The notes: generated from the letters alone by a model not told the origin. Numbered from the stretch's first letter, positions 1-9,715 are shown. The stretch: DNA of 64,000 nucleotides from Chondrinema litorale (GCF_026250525.1 NZ_CP111052.1:159691-223690); one strand, 5' to 3'. Numbers and translations are program-made.

Positions 1-552
1 TTTCAATTGTTTATATCTACCCGAAAGATGTTTTGTGGCCTCTACCATATGATTTTGCACAGTATAAACTGAAAGACCTAATGCATCAGCTATTTCTTTA
101 TACTTCATCCCTTCTAGGCGATTCATTCTAAAGATTAATTTTCGCTGATCTGGCATTTGATCGATAATGGCATCAATATTTTTTTGAAACTCTTCGAGAA
201 TTAGTAAGTGGTCTGCAGCTTGTAGGTTATCTGTTGGTTTTTGGGAAACATTCGATAAATCTTCAAAATGTTTAGTCTCTTTTTCTATATAGTTAATAGA
301 CTGGTTTCTAACTGCTCGAAAAAGATAGGCCTTTAAAGTAGATTGTATTTTAAGTTCTCTTCTGTTTACCCAAACTTTTATAAAAACATCAGAAACAGCT
401 TCTTCAGAAAGATCTTTACTTTTTAAAAATTGAAATGAAAAATCGCACAATACTTCATAATAGCGATCGAAAAGCGTTTCAAAAGCTTGCTTATCTCCTA
501 CTCTGGTTTTATTTATTAATTGTTCATCACTATTGTCGCTATAAAATTGCAT
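1..552 (-). CDS. ECF sigma-70 factor, partial at left edge
   Basis: RNA polymerase sigma factor of the extracytoplasmic-function class, expected to direct transcription of a surface-uptake locus. The visible 184 codons start at an ATG at 552 (MQFYSDNSDEQLINK) and continue without a stop to base 1. Region 2 is visible around DLSEEAVSDVFIKVW, and region 4 ends in a helix-turn-helix (GMKYKEIADALGLSVYTVQ). Bacteroidota sigma genes of this type are usually followed by a FecR anti-sigma gene and susC/susD, which here would lie left of the window. The upstream neighbour on the same strand is GH105, separated by a strong hairpin. The family call is secure; the target locus is unseen. Confidence 0.9.
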   Translation of the reverse strand, partial: MQFYSDNSDEQLINKTRVGDKQAFETLFDRYYEVLCDFSFQFLKSKDLSEEAVSDVFIKVWVNRRELKIQSTLKAYLFRAVRNQSINYIEKETKHFEDLSNVSQKPTDNLQAADHLLILEEFQKNIDAIIDQMPDQRKLIFRMNRLEGMKYKEIADALGLSVYTVQNHMVEATKHLSGRYKQLK

Positions 553-632
553 AACTTCCAAATTGCTTGCAATTCCAAAGCTAAAGAATGAAAATACCTA
601 AGCCAAAATCCATCGATTAATGGTTTGTTAAG

Positions 633-683
633 AGATTGTTTATTAATTGAATTTAAGAATATGCAGCAATTAATAAACAATCT
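633..683 (-). terminator. Long perfect inverted repeat, probable terminator
   Basis: A 17-bp perfect stem (arms 633-649 and 667-683, core GATTGTTTATTAATTG) encloses a 17-nt loop between the stop of the GH105 gene and the start of the sigma-factor gene. It is AT-rich, so it would be a weak intrinsic terminator, but its perfect match is striking. It could stop GH105 transcription before the sigma gene. Confidence 0.6.
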
Positions 684-749
684 AATTTTACCCCAACAAC
701 TTCATTTTTTTCCCTTATTGAGGTATTTCTCTAGCGAAAGTTTTTCTCA

Positions 750-1907
750 TTATTTATTATCGATATATCTTATCATCTCTGTTGATGCTAACAAAAATGC
801 TCCTACTCCAAAATCACTAGTAGAGTTGTTGTCTACAATTTGACCCGGCATTGCATTTTCTCCAATTGGTTGTACATAGCCAAGAGTACCATCATCTTGA
901 ATGGCTGTTTCTGCTATGTATTCCCAACTTTTTTCTACTATTGGTGCATAAGCAGATTTATCTAATAATCCATTATTAATTCCCCAAAGCATACCATAGG
1001 TGAAAAATGTTGTTCCACTAGTTTCTGGTCCAGGAGCTTGCTCAGGATCAAAGAGACTTCTTGTCCAGTAACCTTCTGCCTGTTGTTTGTCTTTTAAGGT
1101 TTCGGCCATTTTTGTGAAAATATCCACATAATCCTGATAGTGGCTATCAGATTTAGGCAAACCATCTAGTGTGCGAGCTATGGCTGCAAACACCCATCCG
1201 TTACCTCTAGACCAAAAATCTTTCTTACCACTATTTGTTTGGTGCTTAGGATAAATATACTTTGCATCGCGATAAAACAGTCCGGTTTCTTTATCGTAAA
1301 CTTCCTCTTTAGTATAACTATAATATTGATAAAGTTTATCGAGGTATAAACTATCTTGAGTGAGTCCATACATGCGCGTCATTACAGGCATCACCATAAA
1401 CAATCCATCTATCCACCACCAGTATGTATTTTCATCTGTATGTACTTGGTAATCCATAACTTCTTTTGCTCTTGCAACTTTAGCCTCTTCTGGATCTAGA
1501 TTGTACAAATCGATGTAAACTTGAAAACATGCTTGCCAGTCGCCAAACAAAACATATTCATCAGTCTCGCCATAAGAAAATTTCCATTCTTCACGGTTTG
1601 TAGATTTTGCTCCTTGCCAGTTGTTATGTTTTGCCCAATCTAATGTGTAATCTAAGTACTTTTTATTCTTTGTGGTTTCGTAAGCTGCAAGGTTACCTAT
1701 ATGGTAAGTAGTATAATGCCAAAATGCATTTTGATCTTCTATTTTATGCTCGGCCTGCCACTTATCATTTACTTTTGATAATGCTTCTATTACTTTTTCT
1801 TTAGTAACTTCATCTGAAGTTTGCTCTTCATTTTTTGTAGAAGTACTGCATGACCCAAAAAGTAATATCAGCGTGAAAATAAAATATACATTTAGTTTAA
1901 TATTCAT
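750..1907 (-). CDS. GH105 (GH88-like) unsaturated glycuronyl/rhamnogalacturonyl hydrolase lipoprotein
   Basis: 385 aa. The family removes the unsaturated uronic acid left at the non-reducing end of pectin fragments by polysaccharide lyases. A signal peptide ends in the lipobox LFGSC with Cys20, so the protein is probably a periplasmic or surface lipoprotein. The (alpha/alpha)6-barrel hallmarks are present: WWWIDGLFM at 163-171, whose Asp167 is the likely general acid, and FWSRGNGWV further on. The length is typical. It is a single gene between a sigma factor and the parAB cassette, on a different strand from the large PUL to the right but functionally matching its GH28. Exact substrate (rhamnogalacturonan versus other glycuronans) cannot be read from sequence. 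Confidence 0.85.
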   Translation of the reverse strand: MNIKLNVYFIFTLILLFGSCSTSTKNEEQTSDEVTKEKVIEALSKVNDKWQAEHKIEDQNAFWHYTTYHIGNLAAYETTKNKKYLDYTLDWAKHNNWQGAKSTNREEWKFSYGETDEYVLFGDWQACFQVYIDLYNLDPEEAKVARAKEVMDYQVHTDENTYWWWIDGLFMVMPVMTRMYGLTQDSLYLDKLYQYYSYTKEEVYDKETGLFYRDAKYIYPKHQTNSGKKDFWSRGNGWVFAAIARTLDGLPKSDSHYQDYVDIFTKMAETLKDKQQAEGYWTRSLFDPEQAPGPETSGTTFFTYGMLWGINNGLLDKSAYAPIVEKSWEYIAETAIQDDGTLGYVQPIGENAMPGQIVDNNSTSDFGVGAFLLASTEMIRYIDNK

Positions 1908-2141
1908 ACTTTGCTTGTCAATCGTTTAATTATTTTATTTTCTTGCTAATCTAGCAAATTTTTGATGTTATGAGTCATTCAATGATTAAGATCAGTTTTT
2001 TATATTCTTCTCATAGATTTGCCATTGGTTTTTAGTATTTCACCAATAACCAAAATCTACTGTCACGATGTTACTTGAAATGAAAAGTGAGAATATCCTT
2101 ATCTGGATAAAATTAACTCTTTAGAAATTTTATGAGGATAT

Positions 2142-2188
2142 AATAAACCCCACTATCCGAGCTTAAAAATCGATTAGTGAGGTTTATT
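2142..2188 (-). terminator. Terminator hairpin after parAB; only feature in the 1908-2219 gap
   Basis: Arms 2142-2155 (AATAAACCCCACTA) and 2175-2188 (TAGTGAGGTTTATT) pair over 14 positions with one mismatch, about 30 bases beyond the parB stop. This is a good candidate for the end of the parA-parB transcript. The rest of the gap upstream of GH105 shows nothing recognisable. Confidence 0.65.
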
Positions 2189-2219
2189 AAGGGCTTAATT
2201 TATAAAGCTGGTTAGATTA

Positions 2220-3128
2220 CTATTGGGTTGATTCGCAATATTTTTCAAAGCTATCTATCAACTTTCTTAGCTTATCAAAGCTTTTCTTGTCTGAACCTGC
2301 ATTCAAAATATCTACGTAATCTTTTATTTGAGCTTTATACTCTTGTATTTTTATTTCCTCTTTGCTTATTTTTAAAGGCTTAGCAGGTTTTTTATTCTTC
2401 TTTTGAGTATATGTCTCAATATCGTTTGAAGTATTAAATACAGGCAGCTTTTCGTCTTTAATTTTGCCTAATGCCTGCAATGTAGATTTTTTAACTTTTA
2501 CTTTACCACCTAAAATTTCACGCTTTAAATTTAGGTTTCCTTCACCAATTTTATCCAGACCACGTGCATACTGTGCATCTCTTTCTATAGTGGCTTGGCC
2601 AACATTATATTCTTTGCCTAACTTCTCTGATGTCTTAATAGCATCAATTTGATGCCTTGATTTTCTATCTCCTCCATGTTTCTTTTTCTCCCTTTCTAAG
2701 CGAACTCCACGAAGATAACTACGCTGTTCATCAGTTAAATTCCTTCTGCCTAACTGGTTAATTAACATCCAGTCTTTAACCTCTTCAATCGAGGGAAAGG
2801 TAATATAATTTAAGCCAAACTCTACACGCCTGCCTTCACTTTGCAATTTTTGTATTATTTCATATCTGTTATGCCCATCAATTAAGATAACAGATTCATC
2901 TTCTCTTTTCCATACTTGCAAAGGCTCGCGTACACCTTCCTCGCGAATCGAAGTTTCTAGCAAAGTTTTTTCTTCCTCACTTAATGGCGGAATAAAAGAC
3001 TGTAAATTAGGGTCTATAACAATTGTGGCAACTTGCGCTTTTTCTATCACATTTGCTATAGCACTTATATCTTGTTCTGAATTTTCTTTTAATGCTTTTT
3101 GCCTAAGTTTATCTCTTAATTTTGCCAT
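2220..3128 (-). CDS. parB: ParB-family partition protein
   Basis: 302 aa. Partner of ParA in plasmid/chromid segregation: it binds centromere-like sites and stimulates the ParA ATPase. The ParB/Srx N-terminal fold spans roughly residues 35-135, with the signature DGHNRYE at 84-90. A helix-turn-helix-like segment follows (about 168-190, LGKEYNVGQATIERDAQY). A lysine-rich tail (about 240-255) precedes a short C-terminal helix. It follows parA with a 5-bp gap, so they form an operon ending at the hairpin at 2142-2188. No classical parS was recognised; the nearby iterons could serve both functions, but that is speculation. Confidence 0.88.
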   Translation of the reverse strand: MAKLRDKLRQKALKENSEQDISAIANVIEKAQVATIVIDPNLQSFIPPLSEEEKTLLETSIREEGVREPLQVWKREDESVILIDGHNRYEIIQKLQSEGRRVEFGLNYITFPSIEEVKDWMLINQLGRRNLTDEQRSYLRGVRLEREKKKHGGDRKSRHQIDAIKTSEKLGKEYNVGQATIERDAQYARGLDKIGEGNLNLKREILGGKVKVKKSTLQALGKIKDEKLPVFNTSNDIETYTQKKNKKPAKPLKISKEEIKIQEYKAQIKDYVDILNAGSDKKSFDKLRKLIDSFEKYCESTQ

Positions 3129-3133
3129 AATAA

Positions 3134-3877
3134 TTACTCAGAAATTTCCTTTGCCAAACCCATATAATCTACTGCACCATAGCATTGCTTGTCGTAAGAA
3201 AAAATGTCTTCTCCAGAAAGCTCTGCTTCGCGAAACTTGGTGGTATGTCTAATTTTTGTTTTAAAGATCTTCCCTTCAAACTTGTTCTCAAGTTTTTCCA
3301 AAGCAACATCAGAAGCAATTCTATTTGTAAAATATTGAGTGATTAAAACACCCATTAATTCTATGTCTTTATTTAATCCTTTTTTAATTTCTCCCTCAAT
3401 CAATTTAATCGCTTCAAACAAACCATCTATAGAGTAGCTTGCTGTTTGAGTTGTAATGATATACTTTGTTGAAGCAGTTACAGCATTTATGGTATAAACA
3501 CCCAACGATGGGGGACAATCAATCAAAATATAGTCGAACTTGTCACTTACAGGTGTTAGCACATCTTTAAGGATATTGTATCTATAGATCGAGCTATCTA
3601 CTTCGTTTTCGATACTTGCTAGAGATAATTGAGAGGGAACTACACTAAAATTTTTGTCTACTTCGTAAACCGCCAACCCTTCTTTAAACTTATAAGTATG
3701 ATAAATTGTAGTTTCAGGACTATCAACTCCAACACCATGAGTAAGATTTGCTTGTGGATCATTATCGATTACAAGTACTTTTTTTCCACACAAAGAGAGT
3801 GCTTTTCCTAGGTTTATGGTTGTAGTTGTTTTTCCTACACCACCTTTCAAATTCAATATCGATACAATTTCTGCCAT
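3134..3877 (-). CDS. parA: ParA-family partition ATPase
   Basis: 247 aa, small (type Ib-like) ParA without an N-terminal DNA-binding extension. The deviant Walker A motif KGGVGKTT is at 11-18, switch I is around DNDPQANLT (about 38-46), and Walker B is LIDCPPSLG. It uses ATP-dependent nucleoid binding to move and position the replicon. First gene of the parAB operon, read away from the iteron region and the initiator gene, the usual layout for low-copy plasmids and chromids. The promoter must lie in 3878-4100. Confidence 0.93.
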   Translation of the reverse strand: MAEIVSILNLKGGVGKTTTTINLGKALSLCGKKVLVIDNDPQANLTHGVGVDSPETTIYHTYKFKEGLAVYEVDKNFSVVPSQLSLASIENEVDSSIYRYNILKDVLTPVSDKFDYILIDCPPSLGVYTINAVTASTKYIITTQTASYSIDGLFEAIKLIEGEIKKGLNKDIELMGVLITQYFTNRIASDVALEKLENKFEGKIFKTKIRHTTKFREAELSGEDIFSYDKQCYGAVDYMGLAKEISE

Positions 3878-4107
3878 TCCCTTTTATTTCAAAAAATTTA
3901 TTTATTAGTCTTTAACCAAAAGTAGAGAAAATTATTTACAGTTTGTAATTTCGATGCTTTGAAATATAAATCTATTTTTCCACTCAAATTTTTCTTAAAA
4001 TAAAATCTTGAGTGGCTTTATAAATTCTAAAGCTTTTATAATTTCTTAATATTATTAGAGTGAAAAAATTCACATAACTTCTTGATTATAAATAGATTAC
4101 AAATGCA

Positions 4108-4675
4108 CTTAAACTCAGAACTTCCCTGAAAAGTACTCATAAGTTCCCTGTTTAGTACTCATAACTTCTCTGCTTAGTAGTCATTACTTTCCTGTTAAAT
4201 TCTCACAAGTTCCCTGTACGAAATATACTCATAAGTTCCCTGAAAGGCACTCATAAGTTCTCTGAAAGGAAGTAGTCATAAGTTCCCTGTTTAGTGGTCG
4301 AAACTCAGGTTAATTTTCAGTTTCAATTATCTCGAAAAATCTGAAAGTACTCATAAGTTCCCTGAATAGTAGTCTTATTCCTTTAATTTGTTTTAAATCA
4401 ACATTTACATCTAAGTTAGCCAATTATCGCTTTAAGGAAGCACGAAATTTACTACTGAATTAATTGAAAACGTATTTTATATTTCTTGATTTGTGCGAGT
4501 ACTCATAAGTTCCCTGAATAGTAGTCATAACTTCCTTGCAAAAAGTACTCATATGTTCCCTGAAAGGTACTCATAAGTTCTCTGAAAGAAAGTACTCATA
4601 AGTTCCCTGAAAGGTGGTCATAAGTTCCCTGTTTGGTAGTCATATATTCCCTGAATGGTAGTCATAAGAAAGTTT
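4108..4675 (+). repeat. Iteron array, probable origin of replication
   Basis: About sixteen direct repeats with consensus GTACTCATAAGTTCCCTGA occur in the 858-bp gap between parA and rep. One cluster covers about 4108-4290, a single copy is near 4348, and a second cluster covers about 4498-4675. Many start-to-start distances are 22 bp, two helical turns, so the sites face one side of the helix. Variants include AGTAGTCATAACTTCC and GGTGGTCATAAGTTCC; partial copies occur near 4297 and 4367. A 130-bp AT-rich spacer (about 4370-4497) between the clusters is a plausible melting region. Repeats of this kind next to a Rep_3-type gene are classical initiator-binding iterons. Confidence 0.9.
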
Positions 4676-4735
4676 CATTTATAGCAAACAAATGTTAGTT
4701 TTGGTCAGATTCGGATTTAGATTTTAATATTTTTT

Positions 4736-5743
4736 ATGAAACAAGTTGTAAGCTACCCGGAAGTTAAACAAGTGATTAGATATCCTAATAATCTTTTAAG
4801 GATTGAAACGGGACAACAATCAAAACAACTTTCTTTATTTGATAATGAAGGGAAGCTAAATCCTACCGTTGCAAATGAGATTAATAAATCTATTGAAAGA
4901 ATTCTTAATCTAAATAAGAACGACGACAATTATTCAATCGAACTGCCTTACGAGATTGAAAAGATTATTCCTGTAAATGTTAGAAACAAAATAACAAAAG
5001 AGCTTACAGGAAATGAAGTAAGGGTATTAACGGCAGTATTGGCATTGTCTCAGGAAGCGGAATCTCAAGGCGATCTATACTTTTTTGAAAAAACCAATCA
5101 AGCTTATTTCGAGTTCAACCTCTCACAACTATACGAGCTTTCAGGTTTAAAAAAAGAAAAAACTGGCAACTACAGTCGTAATCAAAGGGAGATGATTAGA
5201 ATGGCGTTGACCAATTTGCATAGAAAAGAATTTCTTATCCCTAAACAGTATTTTGATAGCTCAAAGAAAAGTGAATATAAGGGGGTTAAAATTGAGCCAC
5301 TTATGCAGATTCACGAAATAGGAGAGTGGACTAAAGTAGAAAACAGGAAGAAAACTCAAGTATTTAAAATTACTGTTTCAGGTATTTTTTTCGATTACAA
5401 GCAAAGAAACCAGACATATTTTAATTTACCTGCAAACCTAAATCGCCAATTAAGAACCATTAATAAAGGTAGACCTATTATAGGAATTGAGCTTTTTATT
5501 AAATGTTTGTATCAGGCGATCCATTGTGCAAAAAAAACAGATCAATTAGAATACAGTCATAACAGATTAATAGAAATAATGAAGCTTGATAAACACAAGC
5601 GTAACAAAAACTATGACCGTATAAATAAAACCATTTATAAAGCTTTTGAGACTGCTATTAAGTTAGGCATTATAGACTCTTGGAAAGAAGAAAAAACAAA
5701 GTGGAGTGCAGTAAAATATGTTTTGAAAATTCACAAGAAATGA
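4736..5743 (+). CDS. Replication initiator, RepB/Rep_3-like
   Basis: 335 aa. Predicted to bind the iterons just upstream and open the origin. The family match rests on two winged-helix-like segments: an N-terminal one around RNKITKELTGNEVRVLTAVLAL (about residues 82-105), with QREMIRMALTNLHRKEF following, and a C-terminal one around NRLIEIMKLDKHKRNKNYDRI (about 281-301). The start codon is 60 bases after the last iteron, so expression is probably autoregulated by iteron binding. It diverges from parA. Position and architecture make the role strong even though sequence similarity to well-studied initiators looks distant. Confidence 0.85.
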   Translation: MKQVVSYPEVKQVIRYPNNLLRIETGQQSKQLSLFDNEGKLNPTVANEINKSIERILNLNKNDDNYSIELPYEIEKIIPVNVRNKITKELTGNEVRVLTAVLALSQEAESQGDLYFFEKTNQAYFEFNLSQLYELSGLKKEKTGNYSRNQREMIRMALTNLHRKEFLIPKQYFDSSKKSEYKGVKIEPLMQIHEIGEWTKVENRKKTQVFKITVSGIFFDYKQRNQTYFNLPANLNRQLRTINKGRPIIGIELFIKCLYQAIHCAKKTDQLEYSHNRLIEIMKLDKHKRNKNYDRINKTIYKAFETAIKLGIIDSWKEEKTKWSAVKYVLKIHKK

Positions 5744-5814
5744 ATTTCATATTATTAAACTGTAGTTCTACATAATATTCTATTTATTCTTTTCAGAAAA
5801 TAACTTATAGTAAA

Positions 5815-6576
5815 ATGGAAGAGATTAAATTATTCGACTCAAAAGAAATTAGAACCATTTGGTTTGAAGGGCAACTATACTTTTCGGTTGTCGATGTAAT
5901 TGAAGTACTTACAGAAAGTAAAAATGCTAAAGTTTATTGGTCTCAACTTAAATCGAGAGAGAAGAAAAGAGTAGGAAGCGAGTTGTTTACATTTTGTAAA
6001 CAACTGAAATTACAAGGCAAAGATACCAAAAGTTATAAGACAGATTGTGCCGAAAAACAAGGTTTACTACGTATTATCCAGTCTATTCCGTCTCCCAAGG
6101 CTGAGCCTTTTAAATTGTGGTTGGCCAATTTAGGGAGTAGAGAGATTGATGAGCGTGATAATAAACGATTGGAAGCATACCGAAAACTGAAAGATACTCA
6201 AGGCAAGTTTAAAAATAATGTTGTTGATAGGGGAGTGGATGATGAGGGTTTCAAAAGGATTTTAAAATCGGGTGATGATGAGATATTTAACAATGCAAAC
6301 ATGCATGAAAAGTATGGCCTTGATACATCTGAAGATATTGATGATTATTCTAGCGAGTTAATTTTGAGAGGGAAAGATTTTGCTACCCTTATTACCAACC
6401 ACAATGTAAGTTCTAAAGACATACAAGGAGAGAAAGACATAGAAAAAGAACATAAAGAGAGTAATAAAGATATTAGACTCACACTAGATAAGCACAACAT
6501 CCGCCCAGAAGAACTGCCAGCAGAAGAAGATATAAAAAAATACAAGCAAATTAAGAAATTGGATGGGACAGAGTAG
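5815..6576 (+). CDS. BRO-N domain protein (phage antirepressor/DinD-like)
   Basis: 253 aa. The N-terminal half (about 1-115) is a BRO-N domain: a conserved RTIWFEGQLYFSVVDVIEVL start and a DCAEKQGLLRIIQSIPSPKAEPFKLWLA end. These DNA-binding domains occur in phage antirepressors and DNA-damage-inducible DinD proteins. The C-terminal half is charged and helical, with no named domain seen. It sits 71 bp downstream of the initiator on the same strand and may be part of the plasmid backbone. Function beyond DNA binding is unknown. Confidence 0.75.
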   Translation: MEEIKLFDSKEIRTIWFEGQLYFSVVDVIEVLTESKNAKVYWSQLKSREKKRVGSELFTFCKQLKLQGKDTKSYKTDCAEKQGLLRIIQSIPSPKAEPFKLWLANLGSREIDERDNKRLEAYRKLKDTQGKFKNNVVDRGVDDEGFKRILKSGDDEIFNNANMHEKYGLDTSEDIDDYSSELILRGKDFATLITNHNVSSKDIQGEKDIEKEHKESNKDIRLTLDKHNIRPEELPAEEDIKKYKQIKKLDGTE

Positions 6577-6899
6577 GAGGAATTCTTTGTAACATATTTG
6601 ATTTCGATGGACTATTCTACTCAAATACATCAATTATATAATTTTTTACTAGATCATACATTCCTTTCACAAACTCAAATTTGAAGGACTGTAACTATGA
6701 AAGTTTACAATGTATAAGCTAGAAGAATGGGAAATAATAATTAAGATTTAAAGGCTACAAAAAATAAAATTACCTACCCACTTTAATATATTTCATGTGT
6801 ATAGAATCTCTACAAATCGGCATATTGAGTATCTTTAGCCTAGAAATATGCAAGTATTTCAACCTCATATTCAGGTTAGTTACTACTTAAATTTCTATC
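6577..6899. other. Intergenic gap, nothing recognised
   Basis: Convergent gap of 323 bases between the BRO-N gene and the serine hydrolase gene. It contains only very short open frames and no clear hairpin. Confidence 0.5.
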
Positions 6900-8627
6900 T
6901 CATTTCTCTACTATGGCAGGCAAAATGTATTCTTTTAAAATATCTCTTGATTGATTTCCTTTTCCATTTCTAAAATTACCTGCGGTGATTACTACTACAG
7001 CTTCTAGCTCTGGAAGCACAAAAATAAATTGGCCGCCTGCTCCTCTGGCTTCAATAGATTTAATAGCTTTTTCATTAATTATATAGGTGTCATGCCACCA
7101 CAGATAACCGTATTCATTTTTATCTTTTACATCCTGTAACTGCATATGTTTTTGGAAAGATTCCTCAACCCATTTTTCAGAAATTATTTGTTGGTCTTTC
7201 CACTTTCCTTTATCAAGAAATAGCTGACCGAACTTGAGTAAATCGCGTGATGTTAAAAGCATTCCACCGCCAAAATAGGGAGTGGTCTCCGTATCGTCAG
7301 TTTGATTGATATAATTTGTAATACCTAATGGTGCAAAAAGCTTTTCGTCCATATATATTTCTAAAGGTTTTTCTAAAACTGCATTTAGACAAACACCCAA
7401 TAAAAATGGATTTGCAGAGCCATAATCGGCATAAGTTCCGGGCACTTTTACCATAGGTGCTTCCAAAACAGTTTGAAGCCAACTTTTCGGATTAAATGGA
7501 TTTTGGTAATAATCTTCGGATGCCAGATCATTCACATCTAAGCCTGAGCTCATAGTCAATAGATCTTTAATGCTTATTTGAGCCTTTAAAGAATCTTTAG
7601 TGTATTGATAGGTTTCTGGTATAAATTCATACAGTTTTTGATCTACACTTTTTATTATTTCATCATCAATGGCAATGCCGATCATTGCAGAAGAAATGCT
7701 TTTCGATGCCGAATGTAAATCGTGAGGTATGTTGGCATTAAAGCCATCGAAATAACTTTCGAACACCAGTTTATTTTCATTCGCGATTAGCACACTATGC
7801 ACATTAATCAATTTTTTGGCGTGAATGTCTTCAAGCAGTCGGAGTAGTTCATTTTTATTGATACCATAATCATGGATGTTGGCTGTTTCCCAACCATCAT
7901 TTAAACTAGGAGGTGTATCTGTATTTTCTTCTTGCTTAATAGCATCAATCTTAACTACAGATTCCCAATCGGCGTCAAACTTTATTAAGCTGACTTTGTT
8001 AATAAAAGCATCGGATAAATAAATCTCTAAGTCAATTGTATTTTTCAAAAAGATAGCACGAAATCTAAAACCTGTATTATCATCTTTAAATAAGAGAACA
8101 TCATCTTTCATTTTAAAGCCACTTGTCCAAGTCCCTCTAAATCTTTGATCTCCAAAAAAGGGATAAGCGGCTAGCGTGCCATCATCATTCTTTTCAATAG
8201 CTAAAAGAATTTCATCTGAGATTAGGCTATTATCTATCATAAATGTATTCCAATAGCCTTTAAACCTATTGCTTCCTGCATTTTGCAAACTAATATGGTA
8301 AAAATATCTTCCAGATTTTATAAATCCAGTGAGAGTTTGGCCTTCATGCGTATTAAAGAGAGTAATGTGTGTGTGGCTATCAATACTAATTTGGATATGC
8401 TCATCACTAGCTGACTTTAAGTTTTTGTCGATAAGCGTTTTATCATTAGCTATAAGCAGATGATAGTTGTTAGCTTTTAATTTTTCTAAGCTGATAGTAA
8501 AATTAAAACTATTCTTGTTGGGAAGTGTCCCAATCCAATTACCTTGATAATCTTGATTGCCTTTTTGCGCACAACTTACTAAAGTTGAGAAAGATAGAAG
8601 TATTAAACTTGTTAGTTTCTTTAACAT
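6900..8627 (-). CDS. Serine hydrolase, class C beta-lactamase/esterase fold, lipoprotein
   Basis: 575 aa with a lipoprotein signal (LVSCA, Cys19). Residues 22-235 form a beta-rich extension without an assigned domain; the C-terminal part is the penicillin-binding-protein/class C beta-lactamase fold. The nucleophile motif SxxK is Ser306-Ala-Ser-Lys309, and a YADYGSANPFLLG segment supplies the second catalytic region. GARGGQF-like glycine residues near the end (EARGAGGQF) stand in for the third motif. Such proteins are usually esterases or D-amino-acid/peptide hydrolases rather than antibiotic-resistance enzymes. Transcribed alone, followed upstream by an AraC regulator on the same strand. Confidence 0.8.
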   Translation of the reverse strand: MLKKLTSLILLSFSTLVSCAQKGNQDYQGNWIGTLPNKNSFNFTISLEKLKANNYHLLIANDKTLIDKNLKSASDEHIQISIDSHTHITLFNTHEGQTLTGFIKSGRYFYHISLQNAGSNRFKGYWNTFMIDNSLISDEILLAIEKNDDGTLAAYPFFGDQRFRGTWTSGFKMKDDVLLFKDDNTGFRFRAIFLKNTIDLEIYLSDAFINKVSLIKFDADWESVVKIDAIKQEENTDTPPSLNDGWETANIHDYGINKNELLRLLEDIHAKKLINVHSVLIANENKLVFESYFDGFNANIPHDLHSASKSISSAMIGIAIDDEIIKSVDQKLYEFIPETYQYTKDSLKAQISIKDLLTMSSGLDVNDLASEDYYQNPFNPKSWLQTVLEAPMVKVPGTYADYGSANPFLLGVCLNAVLEKPLEIYMDEKLFAPLGITNYINQTDDTETTPYFGGGMLLTSRDLLKFGQLFLDKGKWKDQQIISEKWVEESFQKHMQLQDVKDKNEYGYLWWHDTYIINEKAIKSIEARGAGGQFIFVLPELEAVVVITAGNFRNGKGNQSRDILKEYILPAIVEK

Positions 8628-8686
8628 AGTATAAGAGTTTATAGCGGTAAAAGTACAGGGTAGGAATTTTTAAAAATTGTATGAGA

Positions 8687-9505
8687 TTAACATTGCAAAA
8701 CTTTTTTAATGAATTTTCGATAGGCGCTGGGGTTCATATTTAAGTAAGATTTAAATACGCGATTAAAATGACTTTGATCTGTAAAACCAAGTTGATAAGT
8801 AATTTCTGTTAGCGATTTGGAAGGGTCTAGTAAAAGGGGAATTGCTTTTTTAACTTTTTGTTGCCGCATGTATTCACCAATACTCATTGAAAGATATTTG
8901 GAAGCAGCTCTTGAGATATGCACTGGATGAACCTTTAGTTCATTAGACAAATAATCTAAACTAAGTGTAGAAGAATCGTAGTGTAGCAATTCTTTTAAAC
9001 CCTCTACCCAAGTTGGATTCTTTTGAGCCTCAATTTCCTTTTGAGAACTTAGGTTTTCACAAATTTGCAACAATAAAACCTCAACAGATACATCGCTGTA
9101 ATTATCTGAAAGTAAAAGCTCGCGATATAAATTTGCAAAAAGAAGATGTATTTGAGGATTTTGAATAAGTTGACTACCTTCCCAAACGTCTAGCATAATT
9201 CCCTTTTTTTCGAGCCAGCTTTTCTCAAATTCCAGATGGAATCCATTTGCGTCTGGAGAATGTTTAGATCCATAGTGTGCCTCTTGCCAATTGTTAAACA
9301 TGAGGCTACCAGAAGGACACAGTGTTTTAACTTTTGTATTACAGTCCATCATATTACCATGCAAAACATACATAAAATAAGGATTTTCATGGTAATGCCA
9401 ATCTGTTTTATCGGCAGTATAAGCATACTGCGACAGCAAAACCCCATTAAAGGATGTCTCTTTATTTTGATTTCCGTAATACTGTCCCTTGGTTAATATT
9501 TTCAT
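8687..9505 (-). CDS. AraC-family transcriptional regulator, cupin N-domain
   Basis: 272 aa. The N-terminal about 110 residues look like a small cupin sensor (HYHENPYFMYVLHGNMMDC). The C-terminal about 100 residues hold the two AraC helix-turn-helix units, ending in the signature ITYQLGFTDQSHFNRVFKSYLNMNPSAYRK. It lies 59 bp upstream of the serine hydrolase on the same strand and could be cotranscribed with it. Ligand unknown. Confidence 0.88.
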   Translation of the reverse strand: MKILTKGQYYGNQNKETSFNGVLLSQYAYTADKTDWHYHENPYFMYVLHGNMMDCNTKVKTLCPSGSLMFNNWQEAHYGSKHSPDANGFHLEFEKSWLEKKGIMLDVWEGSQLIQNPQIHLLFANLYRELLLSDNYSDVSVEVLLLQICENLSSQKEIEAQKNPTWVEGLKELLHYDSSTLSLDYLSNELKVHPVHISRAASKYLSMSIGEYMRQQKVKKAIPLLLDPSKSLTEITYQLGFTDQSHFNRVFKSYLNMNPSAYRKFIKKVLQC

Positions 9506-9715
9506 TGGTAGGTGAGTATGAGTTAGTCTGTTTGACTAAAAATAAGTAGCTATTTTAATTATTTGATTTAAAATGTGATGAAAGGACTATAATCGATATG
9601 AAGTGATTTCTTTAATTTATAGCAGAAAATAGGAGTACATGGGATAATAAATAAGATTATGAGTTGTAAATTATTTATCCTTAGGTAATCCAAATTAAGT
9701 CCATCAAGTTTACAA

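Noticed and set aside
625..843. Open frame on the plus strand opposite the GH105 end
   Set aside because: Low-complexity antisense reading through the terminator hairpin; no domain, no start signal.
4108..4675. Iteron array considered as a CRISPR array
   Set aside because: Repeats are about 19 bp with only about 3-bp gaps, no unique spacers and no cas genes; position beside rep explains them.
6900..8627. Antibiotic-resistance beta-lactamase
   Set aside because: Large N-terminal extension, lipoprotein signal and missing KTG motif fit the esterase/peptidase branch better.
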